NCBI GenBank assembly: GCA_945871285.1
Contig: CAMBWO010000009.1
Location: 1 to 33,551 of the forward strand
Origin: Pseudorhodobacter antarcticus
GTDB taxonomy: Bacteria; Pseudomonadota; Alphaproteobacteria; Rhodobacterales; Rhodobacteraceae
Direction of reading: 5' to 3'
DNA length: 33,551 nucleotides
Part shown: positions 7,997 to 16,289 of the stretch, one piece after another
Numbering within the stretch: the stretch's first letter is position 1
How the letters are laid out: the number at the start of each line of letters is the position of its first letter
Program-made: the position numbers and the translations under genes
The notes under the pieces: model-generated
What the model was told of the DNA's origin: nothing
Databases searched by the model: none
Seen by the model: only the letters and a program-made list of their open reading frames with translations

Positions 7997-8431
7997 ATGT
8001 TTACGAAACTGACCATGACTGCTCTGGCGGCATTGATGCTGACTTCTTCCGCCTATGCCGAGGCGTTCGAGGTCAAGATGCTGAACAAGGGTGCCGACGG
8101 TGCCATGGTTTTCGAACCTGCCTTTATCAAGGCGGCGGTCGGTGACACGGTGGTCTTTCTGTCGCCCGACAAGGGGCACAACGCCGAATCCATCGCGGGC
8201 ATGTTGCCCGAGGGTGTCGAGGCGTTCAAAAGCAAGATGAGCGAAGAGTTCACGCTGACCCTGACGGCCGAAGGCGTCTATGGCATCAAATGCACGCCGC
8301 ATTATGCCATGGGCATGGTCGCCTTGATCCAGGTCGGCGCGCCGGTCAATCTGGAGACGGCGGCGGCGGTGGTGCAAAAGGGCAAGGCCAAGACCCGGTT
8401 TGAACCGCTGTTTGCCCAAGTCGCGCCATAA
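7997..8431 (+). CDS. Pseudoazurin (type 1 copper electron carrier)
   Basis: This is a small periplasmic blue copper protein that delivers electrons to nitrite reductase. The start at ATG 7997 follows a GGAAAGGA ribosome binding site and gives a Sec signal peptide MFTKLTMTALAALMLTSSAYA, cleaved near AYA-EAF. The 144-aa precursor carries the four pseudoazurin copper ligands with the family's spacing: His61 in KGHNAE, then Cys99, His102 and Met107 in CTPHYAMGM. The beta strand KMLNKG at the mature N-terminus is also typical. It is encoded alone, with an NnrR box upstream and a strong hairpin directly downstream. Given nirK nearby, NirK is the likely electron acceptor. The assignment is secure. 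Confidence 0.95.
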   Translation: MFTKLTMTALAALMLTSSAYAEAFEVKMLNKGADGAMVFEPAFIKAAVGDTVVFLSPDKGHNAESIAGMLPEGVEAFKSKMSEEFTLTLTAEGVYGIKCTPHYAMGMVALIQVGAPVNLETAAAVVQKGKAKTRFEPLFAQVAP

Positions 8432-8447
8432 GCGACCTGCGCCACAA

Positions 8448-8484
8448 CCAAAGGGGCGGCCAGTTGATCTGGCCGCCCCTTTGG
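8448..8484. terminator. Bidirectional terminator between pseudoazurin and nirV
   Basis: CCAAAGGGGCGGCCAG is followed by a 5-nt loop and its exact reverse complement, giving a perfect 16-bp stem. The AAA/TTT near the stem base provides T-runs in both directions. It lies 17 bp after the pseudoazurin stop and 14 bp from the nirV stop on the other strand, as expected for a shared terminator of convergent genes. Confidence 0.85.
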
Positions 8485-8497
8485 CATGGCAGCAGGG

Positions 8498-9307
8498 TCA
8501 CGACTGGGTCCGCACCAGCCGAAACCCCAGATAATCGGGCGGCACCCCGGCGGCACAGCCACCAGACCGCGCATCGCGGACAAAGTCGATGACAAAACCG
8601 CGATGTTTGCCCTGCACCGCCCGCACGCCGCAATAGTCGGCCTGGCTTGTGATCTGCGTGCCGTCGGGGGACAGGGTGCCGTTTTGAAAACAGCTGTCAG
8701 TCCATTCCCAGACATTGCCGGCGATATCGGCCACGCCCAGATCATTGACACCGAAATGACCCGAGGGGTGGACCATCAGATCGGCCTCGCCGCGCCGTTC
8801 CACCTCGCGCCGATAGGAAGCGATCCAGCGACGCGAGGGGTCTTCGCCGTTCGCCTCGGCGGAAAAGCCGTCGTCAAGGGCGCGGTCGCCCGCCAGACGT
8901 TGCCATTCGGCATCGGTGGGCAGGCGCCAGGTGACGCCGGTGCGGTCGGACAGCCAGTGCGCATAGGCGGTGGCGTCGAGGTGGTTGACATTGGTTTGCG
9001 GCAAATCGGGACGGTCGCCGCCCGGCACCTGCGGGCAGGCGCCTTCGGCCATGCACAGGGCATAGTCGGCTTGGCTGACGTGGTGTTTCATCACCTCCAG
9101 AGCGGGGGCGGCAAGGGTCTGGACCGGGGCATCAACGACGCGGGTGCCTTGGCGGAACTCGCCCGCCGGGCGGTAGTGCTGCGGCCCGGCGGCAATGTGA
9201 AGGGTGGGGGGCAGGGGCAAGGTGCCGGGGGTTTGATCCCAGATCAGCGCCACCCCCGCCGTGCCCAGGGCCACACCCATGGCGACAAAAACCCAAAGCC
9301 GCTGCAT
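8498..9307 (-). CDS. nirV: NirV-like formylglycine-generating-enzyme fold protein
   Basis: This 269-aa protein starts at ATG 9307 after AGGAGGTGCGG. A single N-terminal membrane helix or signal anchor (about residues 3-24) is followed by an SUMF1/FGE-type domain. Recognisable pieces are TWRLPTDAEWQRLAG, then VADIAGNVWEWTDS, and a C-terminal GCAAGVPPDYLGFRLVR. This is the arrangement of NirV, encoded directly downstream of nirK in many denitrifiers. Its exact function is not established; it is not required for activity in every species tested. Conserved cysteines occur at SGGCAAG and in the middle, but whether it has FGE activity is unknown. It shares a transcript with nirK, with a 64-bp gap that contains a hairpin. 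Confidence 0.88.
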   Translation of the reverse strand: MQRLWVFVAMGVALGTAGVALIWDQTPGTLPLPPTLHIAAGPQHYRPAGEFRQGTRVVDAPVQTLAAPALEVMKHHVSQADYALCMAEGACPQVPGGDRPDLPQTNVNHLDATAYAHWLSDRTGVTWRLPTDAEWQRLAGDRALDDGFSAEANGEDPSRRWIASYRREVERRGEADLMVHPSGHFGVNDLGVADIAGNVWEWTDSCFQNGTLSPDGTQITSQADYCGVRAVQGKHRGFVIDFVRDARSGGCAAGVPPDYLGFRLVRTQS

Positions 9308-9327
9308 CCGCACCTCCTGTAACGCGG

Positions 9328-9349
9328 GCAGCCCCCACATGGGGGCTGC
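9328..9349. other. Hairpin in the nirK-nirV gap
   Basis: GCAGCCCCC, loop ACAT, GGGGGCTGC: a perfect 9-bp GC-rich stem. In the direction of nirK-nirV transcription it is followed by CCGCG rather than a T-run, so it is unlikely to be a full terminator. It may instead protect the nirK message end or reduce read-through into nirV. Confidence 0.5.
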
Positions 9350-9371
9350 ATTTTCGGTTGTCGCGCAAGCC

Positions 9372-10520
9372 TCAGGGCAGGGCGGTGCGCCCTTCATGGA
9401 CGGCGTCATATTCGACCGGGGCCACGACCTGTTCCATCAGATCGTTGTTCCAGTCGCCGCCGACCACCACATGGGCCGTGGCCCCCAGATTGACCGCCTC
9501 GATCAGGTTGTGGTTGACATAGGCATAGACGCCGGGTTGCAGGAACGTATAGAGCGCGGCCCCCGCCGACCCGCCCCGGATGAACCAGGTTTCCAGATCG
9601 CGGTCAGGCAGGTTGTTGAACTTGCCCGCCTCCCAGACCAGATCGCCATGGCCGCCAATCAGATGGGGGCGGCTGTCGCGGTTGGCCTGAGAGTGCACAA
9701 ACAAAACTGTCTCGCCCTGTTCGGCCGTCAGGGCGTTGTCGCCGGTCAGCGCACCCACACGGCCGTTGAACACGACATGGGTCGGGATCAGACCGTTCAT
9801 GACGGCCAGCGTGTCGGAATAGCTTTCGCCTGCATCGGCAAAGCGCATGTAGGAGCCATCCTGGCCCCGCGGGATATAGAAGTCATTCTCGCCGATGTAA
9901 TAGACCCGGTCATAGCTGACAGGCTGGCCCAGATGGTCTTTGAGCCCCTCGCGCGGAAGCACCATGATGCAGCCTGACATCCCCGACACCACATGCCACG
10001 GGATCATCGGGCCGCCGGGCGCGCAGTGATAGACAAAGACGCCCGGGCGGGTGGCCTTGAACCGTAAGACGGTCTTTTCGCCGGGGTTGACCAAGGTCAG
10101 GGCACCACCGCCCAAGGCGCCGGTTGCGGCGTGAAAGTCGATGTTGTGTTGCAGCATGTTTTCGGGCGGGTTGAACAGGGTCAGTTCGACGTAGTCCCCC
10201 TCATGCACCACCATCATCGGACCGGGGACCGAGCCGTTGAAGGTGAAGGCCTGCAACCAGGCATCCTCGTCGACCTGAATTTCTTTCTCGACGATCTTCA
10301 TCTCGAATTCGACGATTTCGGGGCCGGTGGGGGCGATCTGGTCATGGGCATGCACAAAGGGCGGTGCGACCAGTTTGACCTTGCGCCGGGTCAGGCTCGA
10401 CAGATCGGCCGGGGCGGCCCCGGCATTGGCGGCCGTTTCCTGAGCGTGGGCGGCCTTCATCACAAAGGGGGCTGCGGCGACGAAGGCCGCCCCCATCAAC
10501 GCTGCGCGGCGGGTGAACAT
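9372..10520 (-). CDS. nirK: Copper-containing nitrite reductase NirK
   Basis: This periplasmic enzyme reduces nitrite to nitric oxide. I chose ATG 10520, after AAAAGGAGATCACC, because the protein then starts [13 protein letters not shown], a Tat-type signal with a twin arginine; an upstream frame to 10571 is open but adds a non-signal tail. The 382-aa precursor has two cupredoxin domains. Visible copper ligands are His125 (type 1) and His130 (type 2) in [11 protein letters not shown], His165 (type 2) and Cys166 (type 1) in YHCAPGG, His176 and Met181 (type 1) in WHVVSGMSG, and later His residues in PHLIGGHGD and VNHNLIE. The proton-relay Asp128 is present. All key residues are intact, so the enzyme should work. 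It is followed by nirV and preceded by an NnrR box. Confidence 0.97.
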   Translation of the reverse strand: MFTRRAALMGAAFVAAAPFVMKAAHAQETAANAGAAPADLSSLTRRKVKLVAPPFVHAHDQIAPTGPEIVEFEMKIVEKEIQVDEDAWLQAFTFNGSVPGPMMVVHEGDYVELTLFNPPENMLQHNIDFHAATGALGGGALTLVNPGEKTVLRFKATRPGVFVYHCAPGGPMIPWHVVSGMSGCIMVLPREGLKDHLGQPVSYDRVYYIGENDFYIPRGQDGSYMRFADAGESYSDTLAVMNGLIPTHVVFNGRVGALTGDNALTAEQGETVLFVHSQANRDSRPHLIGGHGDLVWEAGKFNNLPDRDLETWFIRGGSAGAALYTFLQPGVYAYVNHNLIEAVNLGATAHVVVGGDWNNDLMEQVVAPVEYDAVHEGRTALP

Positions 10521-10582
10521 GGTGATCTCCTTTTCTGGGCTTTCGGTTTCCCGGACCATGCGCCAGACCAAGGGTCAGATCG

Positions 10583-10596
10583 TTGTGCCCGCACAA
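10583..10596. promoter_or_regulatory. NnrR/FNR-type box upstream of nirK
   Basis: TTGTGCCCGCACAA fits TTG-N8-CAA with symmetric arms TTGTGC/GCACAA. Its centre is about 69 nt upstream of the nirK ATG, as at the other two boxes. The -10 position predicted from a -41.5 placement is CATGGT, a weak match, which is usual for activator-dependent promoters. The SDR gene ends 23 bp to its right. Confidence 0.75.
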
Positions 10597-10618
10597 CAAG
10601 GGCCGCGAAAGAGGCGGC

Positions 10619-11353
10619 TCAGGTCACCAGATAGCCGCCATCGACCGTCAGCACCGCGCCGGTGACAAAGCCCGCCAGCGGCGAGGCAAGGAACAGGGCG
10701 GGGCCTGCGATATCCTCGGGCGTGCCCCAGCGGCCCATCGGGGTGCGGGCCAGGATGGTGGCGGACCGGGCGGGATCATCGCGCAGGCCTTGGGTCAGGG
10801 GGGTGGCGATCCAGCCGGGGGCAAGGGCGTTGACGCGGATGCCGTCGCCCGCATAGGCGATGGCCAGCGATTTGGTCAGTTGCGCAATCCCGCCCTTGGA
10901 CGCGGCATAGCCGGGCACCAACCCGCCGCCAAAGAAGGACAGCATCGAGGCCATGTTGATGATGCTGCCCTTGGCCGCAGCAAGCAGGGGCCGCGCCAGC
11001 GTGCACATCCGCATCGTGCCTGACAGGTTGATGTCGATCACCTGATCAAACACCTCGGGGTCATGTTCCGCGCCCCGCCTTATGATGCCTGCGGCATTGA
11101 TCAAGTGGTTCAGGCGGGGCAGGGTGGCCACGAGTTGCGCTGTCGCGTCGCGGTCGCGCAAGTCCAGCGGCAGCGCGGTCAGGCCGGGCCCAACCGCCAG
11201 CGCCTCGGCCTCGGTCGCGCCGGTGACGGTGACATTGGCCCCATGGGCGGCAAAGGCGCGGGCGATGGCCAGACCTATGCCCGAGGTGCCGCCGGTGACC
11301 AGAACGGCCGCGCCAGCCAAGCCAAAGGGATCAGCGGATGAACTGGTCGACAT
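10619..11353 (-). CDS. SDR-family oxidoreductase
   Basis: This 244-aa classical short-chain dehydrogenase starts MSTSSSADPFG at ATG 11353. It has the Rossmann cofactor loop TGGTSGIG near residues 20-27, the NAAG motif near 82-85, and a catalytic Ser with YAASK (Tyr and Lys) near 135-150. It ends with the usual VTGAVLTVDGGY. The sequence resembles the gluconate 5-dehydrogenase and 2-deoxygluconate dehydrogenase branch, but the substrate cannot be fixed by eye. It begins inside the end of the cupin gene (23-nt overlap), so it is co-translated as the last gene of the PQQ dehydrogenase operon. A role in oxidising or reducing a sugar-acid intermediate fits the context. Confidence 0.85.
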   Translation of the reverse strand: MSTSSSADPFGLAGAAVLVTGGTSGIGLAIARAFAAHGANVTVTGATEAEALAVGPGLTALPLDLRDRDATAQLVATLPRLNHLINAAGIIRRGAEHDPEVFDQVIDINLSGTMRMCTLARPLLAAAKGSIINMASMLSFFGGGLVPGYAASKGGIAQLTKSLAIAYAGDGIRVNALAPGWIATPLTQGLRDDPARSATILARTPMGRWGTPEDIAGPALFLASPLAGFVTGAVLTVDGGYLVT

Positions 11354-11846
11354 AATGCGCCCCCAGACCGCAGGTGGCATAGTGGGCGCGGCACATCTCG
11401 ATCTTGGTGAAGACGTCTTCGTATCCCATGTGCTTGCCCCAGGGGTCGACGTAATACATCACGCCATGCACCTGAAAGAGGGTAATCATTTCCACCACAT
11501 CTTCCGGCACGACCAGGGTATGCGTCTCACCCGGCGGTTCATAGACATAGGAGCCTTCGGTGGCGATCCAGTCATGTTCCAGGTAGTGCCACTGGCCTTT
11601 GAGCACAAAACCATGCACCGGGTTGGGGTGGCGGTGCCGGGACAGGACGCCCGCCTTGCGCACCCGCAGCAGGTTGACCCAATACCCTTGGGCCCGGTTC
11701 AGGCACAGGGGACGGAACCAGACGTTTTCGGCCTGCGGCACCCATATGCGTTCGTCGGTCGGCACAGCGCCGGGCACGACGATTTCCTTTTGCGCATCGG
11801 GCGGCATCGGCAGTTGGTAGGGCATCATGCGGTCATCGGCAGGCAT
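11331..11846 (-). CDS. Cupin protein, dihydroxyacetophenone dioxygenase-like
   Basis: This 171-aa cupin starts at ATG 11846 after GAAAGGAAA. The metal-binding cupin motif 1 is HRHPNPVHGFVLKG (His-x-His and a downstream His) and motif 2 is PPGETHTLVV. The overall pattern resembles the 2,4'-dihydroxyacetophenone dioxygenase family, iron enzymes that cleave an aryl C-C bond. In this operon of sugar enzymes an aromatic substrate is not obvious, so it may instead be a sugar isomerase-like or acid-acting cupin. It starts 12 nt after the epimerase-like gene and overlaps the SDR gene by 23 nt. Family call fair, reaction unknown. Confidence 0.75.
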   Translation of the reverse strand: MPADDRMMPYQLPMPPDAQKEIVVPGAVPTDERIWVPQAENVWFRPLCLNRAQGYWVNLLRVRKAGVLSRHRHPNPVHGFVLKGQWHYLEHDWIATEGSYVYEPPGETHTLVVPEDVVEMITLFQVHGVMYYVDPWGKHMGYEDVFTKIEMCRAHYATCGLGAHYVDQFIR

Positions 11847-11857
11847 CGGGTTTCCTT

Positions 11858-12823
11858 TCACAGGGCAAAGGCGCGGATCGAATGGCGGATGGTCACGGGT
11901 GCGGCGGGGTCGATCTGGATCTGGGTTGCAATGCCGCGGGCATTGATCGGGTTGGGGCCACAGGACACATCTGCCCCCAGATCAAAGGCCGAGGCGACAG
12001 GTTCCACCCCGATGCCGCGATAGATGCCGCCAAAGGGCGGGGCCTTGATCCCGCCATCGGTGTGCCAGATCTGGAGCGAGGGCAAAAGGCTGCGGTCCCA
12101 GTCCAGTTCAACCCCCGCGCCTTCATCTGGATATGTGGCGCGCAGGGGGCTGCGCATACCGCAAAGTTGCACGTTCAGATCGCCACGGGGGTCCAAGGGG
12201 ACGCGGGAGAGGTCGACCGTGCCGCTGGGGCGGGGAATGGCGCCCAGACGGTCAAAGACTTGGCCACCGTAGCCGGGATGCACCATGCCAAAGTCAAACT
12301 CAGCCGACAGATGCAGCCTGCCGGGCAGGTCAGGCAGGCGCAGGATCGGGTGCAGGCCGGTCGAGATGGCGGCCCGGTGACGGGCAAAGATGCAGAACGT
12401 AAAGTCAAGCGCCGGGGCATCGGGGCGCACGGCGATGGTGCGCTCCACCCGCAGGACGGGCGAGGTGCCGGGGTAGTCCAGCGTCAGGGTGATGGCGATG
12501 TCATTGGCCGCCTGCACCGTCCAATCCAGATCAGAGGCCGGGCCGTGGATGGGGCCGGGGTCTGCGTATGCCAGCAGGGGCGCCCAGTCGGCAGGGGCAT
12601 TCGGCATCGCCCGGCCCATGCCAAAGGGCAGGCAGACAAAATCACCACCCAATTCGCGCAGGTGCCCCGAGATGGCGCGGTCGGCCAACGTTCCCATCCA
12701 AGGCGCCTTGGCAAAGGGCGAAAAGCTGGTCTGGCCCAGATCGAACCGGCAGTCGGCCAACATGGCGGCGGTGGTCAGCACCGTCGCATTGCCATGGGTC
12801 CACGACAGGCGATGGGCTGTCAT
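11858..12823 (-). CDS. Aldose 1-epimerase-like protein
   Basis: This 321-aa beta-sandwich protein resembles the galactose-mutarotase/aldose-1-epimerase family. I chose ATG 12823 because the PQQ dehydrogenase stop lies just two bases before it (one-base spacing) and the protein then starts MTAHRLSWTHGNATVL. Typical segments include SFSPFAKAPWMG, a HGPAS segment and the C-terminal GIYRGIGVEPVASAFD. In the family, conserved His and Glu residues catalyse anomer exchange; the HGPAS His and a Glu in GVEP are candidates. Encoded directly after a soluble PQQ sugar dehydrogenase, it could supply the anomer that the dehydrogenase oxidises. It has no signal peptide, however, so a cytoplasmic role on an imported sugar is equally possible. 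Confidence 0.78.
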   Translation of the reverse strand: MTAHRLSWTHGNATVLTTAAMLADCRFDLGQTSFSPFAKAPWMGTLADRAISGHLRELGGDFVCLPFGMGRAMPNAPADWAPLLAYADPGPIHGPASDLDWTVQAANDIAITLTLDYPGTSPVLRVERTIAVRPDAPALDFTFCIFARHRAAISTGLHPILRLPDLPGRLHLSAEFDFGMVHPGYGGQVFDRLGAIPRPSGTVDLSRVPLDPRGDLNVQLCGMRSPLRATYPDEGAGVELDWDRSLLPSLQIWHTDGGIKAPPFGGIYRGIGVEPVASAFDLGADVSCGPNPINARGIATQIQIDPAAPVTIRHSIRAFAL

Positions 12824-12824
12824 G

Positions 12825-14270
12825 TCAGTTCTGGACCTTGGGGCGGAACACCAGAATGGCGCCGGAATTTGCCACTTTGTCGTTGACCCCGCCCGCCAGA
12901 GCCTCGTGCAGCCCCTCTGAATCGGTGGCGACATAGATCGTCTGGCCATCCGGGCTGATCGCCAGATCGCGGTAGCGGTTCTCGGTCTGGAAATAGCGTT
13001 CGATCGGGCCTGACACCGACTTCCCGTCCACAGACAAGGGCACGCGGTAGACCGAACCGCGCTTCAGCGCCGTCACCAGCAGTGCGTTGTCAAAGGCGGG
13101 GATTCCCCCGGTTTCAGGGCGGTAAACCTCGATGCTGGAGGCGGCGACGGTGGGCCAGCAGATGAAGTTCATGCCGTTGCAGGCGGGGTCGGTGAAGTTC
13201 CAGTCGCTGGGCACGGTGAACAGGGTGGTGAGGGGCGCGTTGAACGGCTGCTGCCAGACCGTTTCATCCTCACGCGGGACCGAAGGATTGATCGTGATAT
13301 CACTGAATTCCAGCGTGGCGCAGGGGGTCGTGGCGTCGGCCCAGCGGGCGTATTGATAGGCCATGTCGTCGCGGTAGCCCACGACATGGGGCCAGCCGTA
13401 GTTGCCTCCCGCGGTCAGGATGTTGACCTCGTCATCGGTCTTGGGACCCTGTTCCGAGGCGTAAAGCGTGCCATCCGGGCCAAAGGCGATGCCTTGCATG
13501 TTGCGGTGGCCAAAGGTGAAGACATGGCTGCGGACTCCCCCGATTTCGGGGTTGTCATCGGGGATGGTGCCGTCAAGGTTCATCCGCAGGGATTTGCCCT
13601 GATAGGCAAAGTAATCCTTGGCGGTCAGTTCCGCGACCGTGGGCAGGCGCTGGGCGAGGATAGGCAGGCAGTAGTTCGCCAACTGGTCGTTGCCCTGATC
13701 ACCCAGCGTCAGATACAGTTTGCCATCCGGCCCGATCTTGAGGCGGCCCGAGTCATGGTCGGCCCCTGCGGGCAGACCGTCGATCAGCGTCACGGGGTCG
13801 GACAGCAGGCCGGTGGCGGCCTGAAAACTCAGCCGGACCACCTTGGAATACATGTGCAGGAAGGGGCTGGCCGGGTCGGTGATGGTGGGGTCGCCGGGGC
13901 GCGTCATGTCAAGATAGGTGTAAAAGGCATAGACAAAGTCATTGCCGTTGCCCTGCCCAAGGCCGGGGTCCAGCGCCAGACCCAGAAGGCCATCCTGACC
14001 GCTGCTGGAGGACATGTCCGTCAAGGTGATGGCGGGGGAAACCCTGCCGGTCACGGGGTCGATCCGGTTGATGCGCCCGCCGAAGCGTTCAGTCACCCAC
14101 AACATGTTGTCGGGGCCCCAGGTCACCTCCCACGGGCCTTGAAGGCCCGACACGAGGACCGATTGTTCAAAGGGAACCGCCCCTGCCATGACCGCCTCGG
14201 GTGTGGCTTGGGCGAAAACGGGCGTGGTCAACCCCAGTGCAAGGACGGCGGAGGTCGCAAGCTGTTTCAT
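12825..14270 (-). CDS. Periplasmic PQQ-dependent sugar dehydrogenase (sGDH-like)
   Basis: This 481-aa protein starts at ATG 14270, with GGAG eight bases upstream, and begins with a Sec signal MKQLATSAVLALGLTTPVFA. The six-bladed propeller of soluble PQQ glucose dehydrogenases is recognisable. Catalytic His172 lies in ADHDSGRLKIGPDG, a metal/PQQ region GDQGNDQ follows, then FGHRNMQGIAFGPDG with the PQQ-contacting Arg and Asn, then GGNYGWPHVVGY. It should oxidise an aldose to the lactone or aldonate in the periplasm and pass electrons to the respiratory chain. PQQ biosynthesis genes are not in the window. It is the first gene of a four-gene unit with the epimerase-like, cupin and SDR genes. Confidence 0.92.
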   Translation of the reverse strand: MKQLATSAVLALGLTTPVFAQATPEAVMAGAVPFEQSVLVSGLQGPWEVTWGPDNMLWVTERFGGRINRIDPVTGRVSPAITLTDMSSSSGQDGLLGLALDPGLGQGNGNDFVYAFYTYLDMTRPGDPTITDPASPFLHMYSKVVRLSFQAATGLLSDPVTLIDGLPAGADHDSGRLKIGPDGKLYLTLGDQGNDQLANYCLPILAQRLPTVAELTAKDYFAYQGKSLRMNLDGTIPDDNPEIGGVRSHVFTFGHRNMQGIAFGPDGTLYASEQGPKTDDEVNILTAGGNYGWPHVVGYRDDMAYQYARWADATTPCATLEFSDITINPSVPREDETVWQQPFNAPLTTLFTVPSDWNFTDPACNGMNFICWPTVAASSIEVYRPETGGIPAFDNALLVTALKRGSVYRVPLSVDGKSVSGPIERYFQTENRYRDLAISPDGQTIYVATDSEGLHEALAGGVNDKVANSGAILVFRPKVQN

Positions 14271-14398
14271 CGGCATTTCTCCTATCCCCACACCAACCTT
14301 AGGGGCAAGCAGGCGCATTGGGCAACCGCTTCCTGTGGGCCTTGATCGGGCGCTTGGGTTGCTGCAAGCTTGGGCTTGATGGAACCGGGAGGACGGGC
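14271..14398. promoter_or_regulatory. Divergent promoter region, PQQ dehydrogenase / uxuA-like
   Basis: This 128-bp gap separates two genes read away from each other, so it must hold both promoters. I see no close match to a TTGACA/TATAAT pair and no strong palindrome. The right end carries the GGGAGGA ribosome binding site of the uxuA-like gene. Confidence 0.45.
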
Positions 14399-15451
14399 AT
14401 GGCGATCAGGGTGGCGGTGGGGCAGTTTCACGAGTTGACCGAGGAAAAGCTGCGGTTTGCAGCGCAGATTGGCGTCAAGGGCATCCAGATGAACAACCCC
14501 ACCCTGCCGGGTGATACGCGCTGGGAAGAGGCCGACGTGCGCGCCCTTGTGGAGAGGGTTGAGGCGCATGGTCTGGTGTTTGAGGCGATCGAGAACGTGC
14601 CGACGCATTTCTATCACAAGGTCATGCTCGGGCTGCCGGGCCGGGATGAGCAGATTGAAAACTATTGCCACACCATTCGTGCCGTGGGCCGCGCAGGGGT
14701 GCCGATCCTGGGCTATCACTTCATGCCCAATTCGGTCTGGCGGACAGAGAAACTGGCACCGACGCGGGGTGGGGCCGGGGCCACGCAGTTCGATCAGGCG
14801 GTGGTCGATGCTGCCAGCCACGACCCCGACGCCCTGCGCCGCTTCATGCCCACGACGCTGGGCCACGCCTTTTCCATGCCGGTCCATGCCAAGGGCGGCG
14901 CCGTGATCAGCGAAGACGAGATGTGGAGCAATTACAAATACTTCATCGACGCAGTTCTACCGGTGGCTGAGGAAGAGGGGGTGATGCTGGCGCTGCATCC
15001 CGACGACCCGCCGACGCCCAGTTTGGGCGGTGTGGCGCGGCTGTTTTATCGGCCTTGGGGGTTTTATAACGCCTTTGAACTGGCCAAGGGCAGCAAGGCT
15101 TGGGGGCTGGATTTGTGTCTGGGCTGCTGTTCGGAAATGCCGGGCGGGCGTGACAACGTGCATGAGTTGATCGAGTTCTTTGCCCCCAAGGGCCGTATCG
15201 CCTATATCCATTTCCGCGATGTCCAAGGGACCGTGCCGAACTTTACTGAATGTTTCATCGGGGATGGAAATTTTGATCCGGCCGAGGTGATGGTGCAACT
15301 GGCCCGCACCGGTTTTGACGGGTTCTTGCTGGATGACCATGTGCCCAAGATGGACGGCGACAGCGACTGGAACCACCGGGGGCGCAGCCATGCGGTCGGT
15401 TACTTGCAGGGGCTGATCCGCATGGGCGAGTTTATGGCTTCCGCGCGTTGA
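14399..15451 (+). CDS. UxuA-family dehydratase/isomerase, divergent
   Basis: This 350-aa protein starts at ATG 14399 after GGGAGGACGGGC. It has the mannonate dehydratase (UxuA) TIM-barrel pattern. The four metal ligands of that family are present: His in ALHPDDPPTP, Cys in LDLCLGCCSE, His in YIHFRDVQG and Asp in LLDDHVPK. The last motif reads DDH instead of the usual PDH, and the chain lacks the insert of the ~400-aa E. coli type, so the substrate may differ from D-mannonate. Its 3' end overlaps the convergent SMP-30 lactonase gene by 20 bp. It is probably transcribed alone. Confident on family, unsure on substrate. Confidence 0.85.
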   Translation: MAIRVAVGQFHELTEEKLRFAAQIGVKGIQMNNPTLPGDTRWEEADVRALVERVEAHGLVFEAIENVPTHFYHKVMLGLPGRDEQIENYCHTIRAVGRAGVPILGYHFMPNSVWRTEKLAPTRGGAGATQFDQAVVDAASHDPDALRRFMPTTLGHAFSMPVHAKGGAVISEDEMWSNYKYFIDAVLPVAEEEGVMLALHPDDPPTPSLGGVARLFYRPWGFYNAFELAKGSKAWGLDLCLGCCSEMPGGRDNVHELIEFFAPKGRIAYIHFRDVQGTVPNFTECFIGDGNFDPAEVMVQLARTGFDGFLLDDHVPKMDGDSDWNHRGRSHAVGYLQGLIRMGEFMASAR

Positions 15452-16289
15452 CCGGCACGCGGTACAGCGAGGTGGTGGCGGTGATGAACAGCCAACCCTT
15501 GGGCCCAAAGGTCAGGTTGGCGGCGCGTTCGGGCAGGGTGATCTGCCCGATCAAGGTGCCGTCCATCGCATAGCAATGCACCCCATCCCCGGCCCCGCAC
15601 CACAGCCGCCCCTCGCTGTCAAACCGGATGCCGTCAAAGGCCTTCGCCGCATTCTCGGCAAAGACCTCGCCGCCGGTCAGCCAACTGCCGGGGCCAACCT
15701 GAAACCGGCGGACGTGGTTGGGGCCGTCCGGTTGATGGGTGCTGCCCGTGTCCACGACGAACAACTCGGATTCGTCAGGGGAAAAGGCCAAACCGTTGGG
15801 CATGACCATGTCCGATGTCATCTGACGCACATGGCCCGTCACCGGGTCCAGCCGGTAGACATGACAGCCCGCCAGTTCCGGCTCACCATCGCCATAGCGC
15901 GGATCAGTGAACCAGATTGACCCATCCGATTTGACCACCACGTCATTGGGGGCGTTATAGCGGCTGCCTTGAAAGCGGTCGGTCAGCACGGTGATCTGGC
16001 CATCGGCCTCGGTCCGGGTGATCTGGCGGCCGTTGCCTTCGCAGGTGATGAGCCGCCCCTCGCGGTCGACCGTGTTGCCGTTGGCCTTGGCCGAGGGTTG
16101 GCGGTATGTCGTCACCCCCGCTGCATCCCAGCGCAGCATCCTGTCATTGGGAATGTCGGACCACAGCAGATAGCCGTCGTCGAACCAGGCCGGACCCTCG
16201 ACCCATTGCCCCCCCGTCCACAGGCGTTCAGCCGTGCCGCCCGCCACGGTGCAGGCCTCAAAGCGGGGGTCGAGGACGGTGTAGGTCAT
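15432..16289 (-). CDS. SMP-30/gluconolactonase-family lactonase
   Basis: This 285-aa cytoplasmic beta propeller starts at ATG 16289, which overlaps the RraA stop in an ATGA arrangement. Motifs of the SMP-30 family are clear: EGPAWFDDGYLLWSD (metal-binding Glu), YNAPNDVVVKSDG (metal-binding Asn), MPNGLAFSPDE and FDGIRFDSEGRLWCG (metal-binding Asp). It should hydrolyse sugar lactones, such as the lactone made by a uronate or aldose dehydrogenase. It is the last gene of the long sugar-acid operon, with a 20-bp convergent overlap with the uxuA-like gene. An alternative upstream frame to 16406 is open but is not family-like. Confidence 0.9.
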   Translation of the reverse strand: MTYTVLDPRFEACTVAGGTAERLWTGGQWVEGPAWFDDGYLLWSDIPNDRMLRWDAAGVTTYRQPSAKANGNTVDREGRLITCEGNGRQITRTEADGQITVLTDRFQGSRYNAPNDVVVKSDGSIWFTDPRYGDGEPELAGCHVYRLDPVTGHVRQMTSDMVMPNGLAFSPDESELFVVDTGSTHQPDGPNHVRRFQVGPGSWLTGGEVFAENAAKAFDGIRFDSEGRLWCGAGDGVHCYAMDGTLIGQITLPERAANLTFGPKGWLFITATTSLYRVPVNARKP

